Of a DNA stretch of 64,000 bases, positions 14,601 through 24,219 are shown piece by piece (position 1 is the stretch's first letter; each line of letters opens with the position of its first letter). This DNA comes from Cornus controversa. Its lineage: Eukaryota > Streptophyta > Magnoliopsida > Cornales > Cornaceae. The notes under the pieces were generated by a model. The model was not told where the DNA came from, searched no databases, and was given only the letters and a program-made list of their open reading frames with translations. Position numbers and translations under genes: made by a program. The stretch covers positions 48,467,836 to 48,531,835 of the forward strand of contig CM048849.1 of the NCBI GenBank assembly GCA_026545225.1, given 5' to 3'.

Positions 14601-14804
14601 AAAATACTGACTACTGGCGCCTCCAAGCTGAGTAACGGCATCAACGAATCGCTCGTGAAGGTCGGCAGTCCATCGGAGTCGAGGTTTAGGATCGGAAGTC
14701 AAGACGAGACATGGGTCTATACCGTGGTGATTCGAACCACCACCTCCATGAATGTCTTCCTGGGTAACTATTGATTCGTGGGGTTGAATCGATCTAGGAA
14801 ACAT
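5620..14804 (-). CDS. MYB-CC (PHR1-like, GARP) transcription factor
   Basis: Six coding exons on the minus strand: 14804-14615, 7262-7186, 7031-6977, 6602-6524, 6419-6350 and 6072-5620. They total 924 nt (307 aa) with all phases consistent. The MYB/GARP domain spans residues 39 to about 97: [18 protein letters not shown] in exon 1, ATPKAIMRTMGVKGL in exon 2 and SHLQ|KYRLGKQ across exons 2-3. The MYB-CC coiled coil with a KLHLQVE-type LHxQ motif is encoded by exons 5 and 6 (about residues 134-185). The Ser/Gly-rich C-terminus includes a DCSTDSCLTSHESPAGL stretch. Known role of the family: dimeric binding of P1BS-like sites in phosphate and nutrient responses. Intron 1 (7263-14614) is 7.35 kb and full of repeats. 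The gene belongs to a different subclade from the adjacent PHL7-like gene. The exon 4 acceptor is weak, and an alternative in-frame AG lies 9 nt inside the exon. The 5' UTR appears to have its own intron. Confidence 0.9.
7457..7970. mobile_element. Solo LTR-like element (514 bp)
   Basis: Begins TGTTGAGAAATAAGCC and ends AACCTAACA (TG...CA termini). It is flanked by GTTAA at 7452-7456 and GTTTA at 7971-7975, a near-perfect 5-bp TSD. It contains the block TACGTGGTTCGGCTAAAC followed by AAGCCTACGTCCACGG. A diverged form of that block occurs at about 19571 in an intron of the WAV3-like gene. No internal retroelement coding lies next to it, which points to a solo LTR left by recombination or to a TRIM-like element. 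Confidence 0.65.
8330..8829 (-). mobile_element. LINE 3' remnant (reverse-transcriptase C-terminal region)
   Basis: The minus-strand translation of 8443-8769 contains MRMLRWMIGIIRRDKI, IRLRWYGYIQHRPDDAP and RGQPK. These match the conserved sequence downstream of the RT domain in plant non-LTR retrotransposons (established family pattern). Similarity continues upstream to about 8829 in broken frame (KFYKTV...ILYG). Only the 3' end of the element survives. The distal part carries a 60-bp tandem duplication (8341-8400 and 8401-8460). The remnant lies in the same orientation as the host gene. Confidence 0.8.
8341..8460. repeat. Two tandem 60-bp units
   Basis: Both units begin ATGGGGTCAGCCACATGAAT and continue through CCATTCTTTCC (TCTATTC in the second) to TATTATACACCATATA. 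They differ at only a few positions. They sit in the 3' portion of the LINE remnant. Confidence 0.9.
9754..9975. repeat. Diverged tandem units in an LTR-like non-coding region
   Basis: About four or five degenerate units of roughly 55-60 bp share the pattern GAGG(T/C)TTAT, AGAGAGGA and CTCCTCAA. The surrounding 9.15-10.15 kb segment has higher GC than its neighbours and looks like an old LTR or internal retroelement fragment. No coding remains. Confidence 0.5.
10265..11565. mobile_element. Possible non-coding element with G-rich/C-rich ends
   Basis: The left end reads GGGGCAGAGCTAGGAATTTT followed by ATTTGGGGGG. The right end holds TTTTTGCCCCCCTC, CCTCTGCCCC, an approximate inverse of the left end. 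Internal GGGGGACA/AATT words recur near 11356 and 11428. No TSD was found, so the boundaries are tentative. Confidence 0.35.
12750..12765. repeat. Poly-C tract
   Basis: A run of 16 C followed by CCCA repeats. Such tracts are prone to length error in assemblies. Confidence 0.9.
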
Positions 14805-15060
14805 CTGATGGAAAATGCCTAAAACTGAAAGGAAAAAAAAGAAACCCACAAAGAATATCGAAATCAATGGAGGAATAGGAAGAGGAAGAGGAAGAGGAGG
14901 ATAATCTCAATACCCAAGAAGGAAAAGAAGAAACAGAGATCAAGAAGACATTGGGTCTTCGAAAATGGTGAAAAAGGGAAGAGGAAGAAAGGGAGAGGAA
15001 AAGGGTCGTATCTCTGGCACTGCTTTATGTGATTTTGTTTGTTTCTGAGCTCACAGACAC
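14805..15060 (-). promoter_or_regulatory. 5' leader of the second MYB-CC gene, with a probable UTR intron
   Basis: Reading the minus strand, a strong polypyrimidine tract ending CCTTTCAG lies at about 14826-14845, and a second AG (CCATCAG) abuts the ATG at 14804. A donor-like GTATTG lies at about 14908-14913. This suggests a leader exon, a short UTR intron, then coding exon 1. The leader contains an ATG followed within two codons by a stop (ATG TCT TCT TGA), a minimal upstream ORF. The transcription start cannot be fixed by eye. Confidence 0.5.
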
Positions 15061-16460
15061 CATTGTTGGGTTGTGTACTTGTGTCATGTGATTGAATGTG
15101 TTAATATGAGTAATGTTGCTGTTAATGGAAGGCTTATTTCAATTTAATTTGAGCTTATTTATTTATTATGTTCTTGTTTGAGAGTCTCAGACCAACAAAT
15201 AATCAGCCGTGTCTAGTCGGTGAAGAGGTATCAAATTATCAAATAGCAGTGAAGCTAAAACTAAGGAGACATCAGGTATGATGAGTCAAATTCATTCCAA
15301 TTTTTTTATTCTTGAATAGAAATAGAAAAGAAAAAAAGTTATTATACTGCCCCTTTTTGTTCTTTGATTAAAAAAAAAAAAAAACTTTTAAAAATTATAA
15401 AAATATGAAACTTTTTTAGAAAATTTTAAAAGAATATTATATTAAATTTGGTCCTAAATTTATAGTTCTTCGTACCATATGAGTTTCATGAAAGATGCAA
15501 TCAAAGGTATTTTTAAATAATTTTATAATCTTTCATATTCTGATAATTTTGTAATTAGTTTGATATCTTTAGAATTTACAACTTGTAGACCTTGCTTGGA
15601 TCATACAAAAACTTGTTTAGTTGCAATTTTTTGAAAATTCAATTAAAAAATTATGTTATTAGAGAAATATTTTTTACAATCCTTTAAAAATAATTTTATA
15701 TTTTTTGAGTTTTTGAAAACTGTTCTCACAAACTTGAGCCAAATAGACCATAACTTCAAAACTGTTTTTACAAACATGAATTCTAAAGGTAGCTGCAAGC
15801 CCGCAATTGTAGGTATAATTGTTGCACTGTTTGCCATGTAATTGGTCTTTTTATTTACTTATTTATTGATTTTTATAAAAAATTTACACAGTCATTTGTT
15901 CTTACTCGACTCTCACCTCTCAATTTAGTAGATATAAAAAATACCATTAGATATGTAATAGATTGAGTGGCTTAAGTTGACGTTTGCTCGAAAGAAAAAA
16001 AGCAACAGAACTCTCGAACTCCGGTAATATTATTATTACATAAAATTTAAATATATTTGGAGCATCGAATTGGTGTTCTGAAATTTAAATCAGAAGAAAT
16101 TTACACGAGTTCAAAGTTCCATCAAGTATGGTGCATGGAGTGAACTGCCAATGCAAACTTCCATATAGCATTTCTTGAAAGTTGAAACTGATTTCTCTTC
16201 AAGCCTAAGATCTATCGCAAGACAGACAAGGACAAAGCAAATTGCAAACCAGATTAAGACCCTTCTCTCTTTCTTCTTTTACCTTTCCTTTTCTTTTCCT
16301 TTCCCTCCATATGTTATGGTGAAAATAATTTGTTTGGACCAAAAAGAAAAAAACGGCTGACTTTTGACAGGAACATCTATGTTCATAAAAGCAATCGTTG
16401 AAACAACTTATTTATTTAGACAAATCACGAATTTTTATTTCCCGAAAATTTTTATGTGAC

Positions 16461-16540
16461 GGGAAGACTTTCACCCATCCTAGTATTATTATCGTCCAAA
16501 CACACTTAACTGTAGAATTCTGAGGGGATCCCGTGCATTA
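16461..16540 (-). pseudogene. 5S rRNA-derived fragment
   Basis: On the minus strand this matches about 80 nt of plant 5S rRNA (recalled). Recognisable blocks, written on the plus strand, are CACCCATCCTAGTA, CTTAACTG, GGGATCC and GTGCATTA, in the order and spacing of the 5S reverse complement. There are more than ten substitutions and both ends are missing, so it cannot be a functional 5S gene. It is either a dispersed 5S pseudogene or part of a 5S-headed SINE. Confidence 0.75.
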
Positions 16541-16998
16541 CAAAACACCATTTTTTTTCCTTTTCTGATTTGCAATAAATGCTAAAGTCAGAATTATCTT
16601 TAGCCAAATATAAAAACCAACTGAAACACTGAGAGAACATATGCCTTCAAAGATTCATAGTAGCGGTATTCAAACTTGCTGCTAACATGAAAACAATAGT
16701 TATGAACAGCTGTTAAATTTTTGGCAAATAGCATGAATTTCAAGAATTTACAAACAATTAGAAAAATAAAAAATATATATATTATTGTATAAACTCTGAT
16801 CTGTCAGAAAAATTTGATGATGAGAAGCCCTTCGCTTGTCAGACTAGCTTAAGGTTGGACAAGAAAATGTCTGATAGAAAATATCTATTATTTGAAATGC
16901 TATTACCCAACAAGAGTCACAACTGAAGGCCTCACAAATATGAAATGCATATATATATATATGTCTTCTTTATTTTCATTTCTTTATGACCACCTATT

Positions 16999-17150
16999 TT
17001 TTGTTGACAGGGTCATAGGATCTACCCAGTGCGGTTTCATTAACTGATGGTGCTACAAAGTGGCTACTCTCAAGACTTGAATTTGCAATCTCACACTTGA
17101 CATTTTGAGCTTTTACCACTTTATCAACCAAGGCCTCCTATTTTCTGGTT
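16999..17150 (-). mobile_element. tRNA-derived SINE-like copy
   Basis: The minus strand reads a degenerate A box (TTGGTTGATAAAGTGG), then a B-box-like block (AAATTCAAGTCTTGAG), then a downstream body (CCACTTTGTAGCACC...GATCCTATGACCC). The order and spacing fit a plant tRNA-headed SINE. The copy is old and its ends are not sharply defined. Confidence 0.5.
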
Positions 17151-18105
17151 ATGGTAGATAAGCTAAAAAAGATTCTTACTAGCATAAAGGATAATACAAT
17201 GGCTCAAGATATGCTCAAATGCAACATAGAACCCACTATAAGTCCAGCGTGAATGCTACTGAACTGTGGAAAGGAAAAGATAAGAAAAAAGATAACAATT
17301 ACAAATTGAATGGCAGCCAAATTCATAACAAGGCACCTGTCCAAAAATGAACCAAAGATGGAGTCGAGATCCAAATCCGAAATCCAGCAGCAAACTGGGA
17401 TAGGAATATTACAGCCGGATATGAAATATTGTATGCCAACACATTGTTGGAACAAGGAGCAGAACACTTAAAAATCTCTCCAAGATAGGAATTAAACCCT
17501 AGCCCAGCCCACCCCCATCATGTGATGCCTCAAAATGCAAACAGGTACTAATTGACATCTCAGATCCACTGCAATCCAATGCAATGACAACTAAGATTGA
17601 TGGGCTTGTTTACTGAGGAGAAATTATTGGAAGGAACAATTAGTACTGTGACAAAACAGATTTTACTTTGATTTGGATACTTTTTTGTGTCTTAATTTTA
17701 TTACAAGGAGTAGGAAACAAAATATACAGATGAGGAGCTATAGACACCAGGAATGGCAATAGTGATTCTATTCTAGGGCTAGAATCAAAAACTTAATTAC
17801 CATTCCACTCCTGAAGTCTGAAGACACTGAACTCCCCGTGAGCATGGAGTAAAGAATTTACTTAAAAAATATAGTGCCATGGCAATAAGCATGACAGCAT
17901 GATGTATTACTTACATAAATTCGAATCTTGGACTATAAATATCAATTGCTGGTAAAGTACAACTCTACATAAACAAATTTTACCTGCCCTCTTGAGCAGA
18001 GATGTTGCCCAAATTGATGTAAAACCTGCAGCGATCCAGAACAACTCCAATGCAGAGGAATTGGTTGATGGTGTGAACTTATATTACAATCTTCAGCAGG
18101 ATACT

Positions 18106-21100
18106 TCACAGCCTATAGCCATGCAAATGCTTGGCCCATCTTCTAGCCATGTAAGGATCATGGAAATCCCAGCTTTCAACATTGCTAGTCCTCCCACCTG
18201 TGCTCATAACAGCTTCTGTACCGTCAGTACTTTCTCTTTTATCCTCCACGCCCACCAGAATTTCTCCTGTCCTAATGCATTCATCAACCCCACCCTCGAC
18301 ATAGCTATATTCCACACAAACATGTCCAGAGTCACCCAGATTTAATGGAATTCTCCTCTCCTCACCACTTCTTAGTTCTCCTAGCCTCACAATCCTAGAA
18401 TCCTCCTTCATCTTCAATTGGATCCCTTTAACCACACCTCCTAATACTCTGGCAAGGAACTCTTCGAATTCATGCATGACAAACCCATTAGAAGTGCCAA
18501 AGCCATATCCTACATGGAAGCGATGGACTGGTACGGGCACTTCCATGTTGATGCACTGGTAAGATCTTGTTGGACTGTCAGACAAATGCAGAATACAGGA
18601 CTGTGGATTTTTGTGCGCACGATCTCCAAGTACTTTTATTCCTTTCCTGAGCCCTTCATTTGGATCTGCTTGTCCCATATAGAAAAGGCGATCAATGACT
18701 TGTAGTGCTGTCCGCTTCCCATAGGATGTCATGCGCCTAAGGGGGAAGACTCGTGATGCAGTAGATGAGTAGGTGACTATGGACAACCGATCAATGGGTC
18801 GAAGCGAGAAAACAACTAATGCCATGGATTGCTTTATAAGTCTCAGGTGAGGTCCATTGGGGCTTGCAACTAAGACCAAGTCAGTTGCTAGCTGATGTGC
18901 TAATGTTACAGAGAGATAAGCTCTATTACTGGAGGTGCAGGATGGGTAAGGCATTTGCCCAGTGGATTCAATATGTTGTGTTGCTGCTGCTAATAAAGAT
19001 GACGAGCTGTTCAAGTGATGTAGCGATTGAAGTCCATGGGGATGGCGTGAATTGGTCCCAGTCACTCGTAAAGGTTGATGTGAGCATGGATGAAAGGTGG
19101 GATGCGTGAGTGAGACAGGTATAAGAGAGAGATGGAGACGAGGATGATTTGCTATGTGATCAGGCTCAATGGGGTCATCATCATCATAGCGGGCAGAGCG
19201 TAGAAAGGAGCGCCTGTGGACACGGAAAGTGGCAATTGAGTCGTCGAGAATTTGAAGAATGGGGTCAGTTCTGTTGAAAGAGAGAGAACAAGGTGGGTTT
19301 AGGTTACGAGGCAGCTGGGTCCAATGTGCACGGCAAATGGGACACGTGACACTGCCATGGCGTACATTGGAGGATATGCAAGCGAAGTGGAATGCATGAG
19401 AGCACTGCGCTGTGAATATAGCCTGCCCTGGGCTAGAGCCTGTGCCATAACTTAGAGGATCAAGACATATTGTGCACAAATTCTGCCACAAGATGGAAAA
19501 AGAACACTGTAAGGTCTCTGTTAAGAGAAATAAAATTGAAGCGAGAAATTAAGCATGAACAATACAAGAATATAACGTGGTTTGGCCACTACAGCCTACA
19601 TCCATGGCACACAAAGCCGAAAGGGCTACATTTCTTTCATTCTATTCTCTCTTAATTTTGTTTACAATGACAAAAATATATTGATGGAGGATTCCTAAAA
19701 TCAATCCCATAAATAACTCCTATCAAGGGCTTAAATAACTCCTATAATGATATTATCTAACATTGTTAGGCGGTGCTGCCTACACCTGCCCTTCTAAGTC
19801 CAAGACCCTCCTGTCCGTATTCGATGTGGACAATACCCTTGTGACACTTCTAATAAACCGGACGCTTGCCATCCGACCCAAAAACTTAAGTTATTAGAAT
19901 AGATAGTGGTTAACATGGTATCATAGCAAGCAAGGTCCTGAGTTCAAACCTCACCGTCACCCTGATAATTAAAATTGAAAAATATGTTGGACCAAAAAAA
20001 TGCCACACGTGAAGGAGCGTATTAGAGGATTTAAATATTAAAGTTACACCCTCTCTAATAGTTTACAAAGTACAAATACCACTTAAAAACATGACTCCAG
20101 ATGTTTTAAAGTAATGCATAGGGAAGGCTGACACATTGTGCAATTATGCTGCATTGCTTAGTTTAGTGATGTAGATAGTGTCCTGATTGGTTTTATTCTT
20201 TTTCCTTGTAAAGTACCAAAAGAAAATCAACTGAAACTAAAAAAAAAAGGTTTTGGAAAGTAAATAGAAAAGTTTAATATTTACAATGATAAGTGTCCAA
20301 TAGTCCTGCTAATTAGACGGAGAACTAGTCTTGCACAAAGCGTCAATAATGAAGATAAATTTACCCAATTCTTTCACAGTCAAGGGTAATTGGTGATTCG
20401 TGTTGAGCAGTGAACAACATGTTTAAATGTTAAACTTTAAAGCATATAGCATGATTCCACTGCACCAAATCCACATATTTATTCTGTTGGAATATATATA
20501 TATATACACTCGCGGAAACACACACAAACAAAAAGACACATGACCAATGAGTATGATCCATATATAATGTCTTGATCGGATGACAAAATAAATAATTGAG
20601 ACTAAAATGAGTGCTATGTAATCAAGGAGTGGTACTTCCTCAACTACTAAAGTAGAAGGTTGTTCAAGTGGGATAGGAGCAAAGTGGGTGTGTGAGTTTC
20701 AAATAGAAAAAAAAAAATGAGTGCCATGTAGGAGATTTACATGATAAAAGCTAGGAAGGAAATCAGAGTATCAAGTTATTAAATAAGGATGGAAATTTTC
20801 TGAAAAACTAAAGTTTTTGAATTAGAATGACAGTGAATTTCAAAGCTGGAATCTTTTATGGATTCTTATCTAATGCACATGTTTTTCATTTACAAAGGTT
20901 CAACACAAGCATAAAAAAAATGCTTAAACTGAATTGTGGGTGCATTGTTGCTAATCAGTAGCATTATTTGTGCTAATCCAGTTCTAGTCCCTTTTTATTT
21001 GAACTGCATAAGTAGGCAGAATATAAGAAAGAGCTCCTAAAATTGCTGTGAAATAAGTGTCAATCGACAATCAGGTATCCCCAAATCTATTTGTGATATG

Positions 21101-21921
21101 AGAAGACTCTCCCTGAAATGTAGATTCAAAAAAATTTCAAGTGGGAGAGACATAAAAAAAGGGGCAAATCTTCCGGCATTTCGAACCAGAAATAGAAGGC
21201 CTAACAAGGCCTTCTCGCACTCATTTAAATAAGACCAAGGGTTGTGGTCCTGTGGTCCTTCTTCACCTTATAAAGTAGAAGGTCGATGGTTCAAGTCCAT
21301 AGCTGCAAAAGTGAGTGTGTGCTTCTTGCCAAGGTAAAATAAAAAAATAAAAAATCCTTATTTAACTTGTAGTTAGAGAGAGTGAGAGCTGGTTCTTAAA
21401 TCTACCTTGCTAGAAGTTGCAGTGTCGGTGATGGTGCCGAGAGCCGCTTCCGACATTTTATCAGTACCATTACTAGTCTTTGAAGGAGGATTATTGGGTG
21501 AACCCAAGAATACCTGCAAATAACACAACATCAATGTGGAGTCAATTTTATTTCTTTTTTCCTTTTTAATTTGGCAGTTTGAATTGTGAATCAGAGTGGA
21601 GAAAATTTTCTATGAAATATAATGGAAAGAAAACCAAAAAGAAGCAGCTTGGGAAAAGCAAAAAATCACTTGGGTGTGAGCTTGAGAGAGAGCTCCAACA
21701 TTTGGCTTTCCAAGTAAGAAAATTTTGTGCAAAAGAAAACCCCAAATGAAAGCAAATGCAAAAAGTGAAAAATGATAGATTTAGAGAGAGAAACACAAAT
21801 TTTGTTGAACAAATTGCAGAGACAGAAAATTCATTACTGAACCCTAACAGCATTTCCAGCCACATTGCACAATTTTTTTTTTTCCTAACAAGAAAATGTA
21901 GTTAAGAATATACATATATAG

Positions 21922-21972
<51 letters not shown>

Positions 21973-22096
21973 TTACAGTAGGATTAGGATCGACAAGGAG
22001 TTGTCTGCGCGAGAAGGAACCGCAAGCAGTTTGTAGAATCTTCCTCGCTGCTCTTTTCAGTTTGGATGAAGCTCCTTCTCCTTCACCCCCTAACAT
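18106..22096 (-). CDS. WAV3-type RING and vWA E3 ubiquitin ligase
   Basis: Three exons, 22096-21977 (40 codons), 21513-21406 (36 codons) and 19482-18106, give 534 aa with phase-0 junctions. The N-terminus is basic (SSKLKRAARKIL, CGSFSRRQ). A RING finger follows at residues 79-126, opening CTICLDPL, with QCSHAFHFAC and TCPICRAHW. A vWA-like domain spans about residues 275-395 (SLRPIDRLSIVTYSS, RVFPLRRMTSYGKRTALQ, GIKVLGDR). The protein ends in a conserved block (DPYMARRWAKHLHGYRL). Known family role: E3 ligases of the WAVY GROWTH 3 group, acting in root gravitropism and auxin-related growth. In this protein the vWA metal-site motif (DxSxS) is replaced by ASPNGPH. Exon 1 is preceded by CT-rich leader sequence. 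Intron 2 (19483-21405) contains several repeats. Confidence 0.92.
19519..19762. mobile_element. LTR-like/TRIM-like fragment in intron 2
   Basis: Begins TGTTAAGAGAAATAAAATTG and ends TATTATCTAACA. It contains ATAACGTGGTTTGGCC and GCCTACATCCATGG, a diverged version of the block in the 7457-7970 solo LTR. No TSD was found (GTCTC versus TTGTT), so the ends are tentative. Confidence 0.45.
19900..19990 (+). mobile_element. SINE-like fragment
   Basis: GTGGTTAACATGG followed about 30 nt later by GAGTTCAAACCTC resembles an A box/B box pair of a tRNA-derived SINE. The ends are undefined. Confidence 0.35.
20615..20700 (+). mobile_element. SINE-like copy, diverged
   Basis: Shares GTGGT(A/C)CTTC, AAGTAGAAGGT, GTTCAAGT and GTG(T/A)GTGTG in order with the copy at 21240-21330. 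The tRNA-like B box (GTTCAAGTGG) is degraded. Confidence 0.4.
21240..21330 (+). mobile_element. tRNA-derived SINE-like copy
   Basis: TTGTGGTCCTGTGGTCC is an A-box-like start. It is followed by AAGTAGAAGGTCGATGGTTC and AAGTCCATAGC (B box GGTTCAAGTCC). The same order is seen in the copy 600 bp upstream. Confidence 0.5.
21925..21971. repeat. (TA)n-(GA)n compound microsatellite in intron 1
   Basis: A TA run passes directly into about ten GA units next to the exon 1 donor (21976-21977) of the WAV3-like gene. Length changes here would alter the start of the intron. Confidence 0.9.
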
Positions 22097-22132
22097 TCTC
22101 TCTCACCTATAATAGGAGTATCTTAGTATATA

Positions 22133-22137
<5 letters not shown>

Positions 22138-22170
<33 letters not shown>

Positions 22171-22171
22171 A
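22138..22171. repeat. (CT)n tract upstream of the WAV3-like start codon
   Basis: CT-rich run 42-75 bp upstream of the ATG at 22096, reading as GA-rich on the transcribed strand. A second CT tract is at 22668-22700. Confidence 0.85.
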
Positions 22172-22856
22172 AGTTAAATGTATCACTCTTATCACATTCT
22201 TCTTCTTCAGCTTCCAATCATTTTTTATGCACAGCTTGAATTTTGTAAAGAAAACCCACCAAGGGTAGGAGACAAAGGCTTCAGAGTTTCAGCAATTTAT
22301 GCTCTTTCCTGTTGGAATTGCTTTTGTCAGACTTCCATATATGTGTGTGTGTGTATATATATATATAAAAAATAAATGAAGCACACGAAAACTACCCAAT
22401 ACAAACCAACAAAATTACATTTTACTGGTATTACTTTATTATTATTATTATTCTTTTTGAAGAATTACATTTTTAGTATAATGTTACATCTAGTAAAAGA
22501 GTAGTCCTAGTATAGAAAGTAATCTGGTGAGCTATAGTGTCTTGCATGCCACAATTACAAATACCTTTCACTTTTTTACTTTAGCTCAGTGCCCTGTTAT
22601 TTACATAAGCTTTTATATTGTATACTTATATTTACTTTAAAGTTCAAAGCAGCAGAGTGAGACACTCACTCTCACTCACTCTCTCTCTCTCTCTCTCTCT
22701 CATATCAAATAGACAGGTCTGGCCTACGTATAATATTGACCTTATGGTTTAATGTGTTGCCAGGTATTCTGATATAGTCCAAACAAGTGTCAAAGATGCA
22801 TCAAAATTACTTTTCTATTTTTATTTATTTATAAACTTATAATTACCAAGTAAAAA

Positions 22857-23250
22857 ATAAATCAAATTACACTAAACTCATCTGTAATATGAAAAAATTA
22901 CAAAATACTGTTTTTATTTTATTTTTTTGTCAACAAACACTTTCAATTTATTAAAAGTTATAAATTGACCCCTCTAAGAGTCAGATATTGAAATTCCATT
23001 TTACCCTTTACAATTAATTTTACAAATAAGAAGTTGAGTGTGTTTATGGCATGCGCATACTTTTGTCAAAACAATCAATGTCACTGGCGTGACACGTTAC
23101 CATTTGAACACCATAATTTAAACATTCAACTGTTAAAGGGGGTAATTTGCTATTTTTGATAAATTAAGAGTATTTGTTGCCACAAAAAATAGTAAAGGAG
23201 ATTGTTTTGTAACTTTTTATAATATAAGAGAGTTTAGTGCAATTGAGCCA
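22857..23250. mobile_element. Non-autonomous element with about 130-bp imperfect terminal inverted repeats
   Basis: The left arm (ACACTAAACTC, TTACAAAA, CAACAAACACT, AATTTATTAAAA, ACCCCT) reappears inverted in the right arm ending at about 23250 (GGGGG, TTTTGTAACTTTTTATAATA, GAGTTTAGTGCAATT). Near-identical A-rich 9-mers (AAAAAATAA and AAAAAATAG) flank the arms. Long TIRs plus a possible 9-bp TSD suggest a Mutator-type element. No transposase is present. Confidence 0.5.
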
Positions 23251-24177
23251 AAAAAATAGATTTTTTTTTTTTTTTTGTATCAAATAACTCTCACTATATT
23301 TTTGAAAGATTCAAATCATCTATCTTTTATTTTAAAAGGAGATGGGATATCACTCGATCACAGGCTTTAGTAGTCTTAAAAAATTAAGATAGAAAAAAGG
23401 TGGAGGTAAAAAGAGGAGTGAGAAAATATTAGATCTCTAACTTATGCATAGATTTATATACCAAAACATAATCCTCTTTGCTACATTTGTTTTTAATAAC
23501 TTATTTCTTCATTTTTTGGAGGTCAGATGTTTGAATTTTTTGGCATCATTTTTAAATAATTTTTTTAGTAATTGTTTGGTGTATGTAAAATGAAGAAATT
23601 GTATATGTCCAGTAATAAATTATGAAGTACTTTAAAAAATTCAAAGCCACCTTTGCCGACAAAAAAATAAATATAAAAACTTGAACTGTTAAATTTTCAT
23701 TTTGAGAGTTAAAAATGCCTACTATAAGGTTTGGTAGTAAAGATATGTCCCACTTTTTTTTTCCCTAGATATGTCCCACTTGACTGACGCAGATTTTCAT
23801 TTCTTTTGATAAAAAAATACAAACTATTAATTTATAGAGAGAGAGAGAAGTTCAAAGAGAAAAAACTGTTACATTTGAATTTGAAGTTTTAATTTTGGAT
23901 ATCATTAATGCTTATGATGCTGATATGTGGTCGTATTAGCTTCTTTTCGGCTGTCCAAAAAGCGCTTACGTTCAAACTTTATTTTTCACAATTCAAATCT
24001 TATGACTCTTTTTTCAACCTATTCAAATCTCATCATTTAACCAAGAAAATAATAAAAAAATCCTTAACTATTCGTTCCGTAACAAATGATGCCCAAATCC
24101 TTATATATTATAAATTCATGCTGCTTCACATTTTACTAGAAAACCTATTTGGACACACGGGCATGCGAGAAACAATT

Positions 24178-24180
<3 letters not shown>

Positions 24181-24217
<37 letters not shown>
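24181..24217. repeat. (TA)n microsatellite
   Basis: Uninterrupted TA run of 37 bp. Confidence 0.95.

Positions 24218-24219
<2 letters not shown>

Larger units (their letters stand above)
7263..14614 (-). other. 7.35 kb intron 1 of the second MYB-CC gene, repeat-filled
   Basis: The donor (A|GTAGTC) at 14614 and the acceptor (ACCTGCAG) at 7263 join codons inside the MYB domain. The intron holds a solo LTR (7457-7970), a LINE remnant (8330-8829), a region with diverged tandem units (about 9750-9975), a possible repeat with G-rich ends (about 10265-11565), a poly-C tract (12750-12765) and stretches rich in GAGCTCAAGCTT-type words (12.1-14.2 kb). No coding exon was recognised inside. Confidence 0.8.
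15061..18105. other. Intergenic region between the MYB-CC and WAV3-like genes
   Basis: No protein-coding gene recognised. Contents are AT-rich DNA, a 5S-rRNA-derived fragment (16461-16540), a SINE-like copy on the minus strand (16999-17150) and the probable 3' UTR of the WAV3-like gene close to 18105. The short ORFs at 15643-15841, 16175-16360 and 17204-17467 carry no recognisable domain. Confidence 0.6.

Noticed and set aside
14805..14867. In-frame upstream ATG giving the second MYB-CC protein a 21-residue hydrophobic N-terminus (MISIFFVGFFFFLSVLGIFH)
   Set aside because: The hydrophobic run is translated polypyrimidine tract followed by CAG, i.e. a splice acceptor. The segment is intron, so a membrane-anchored form is not supported.
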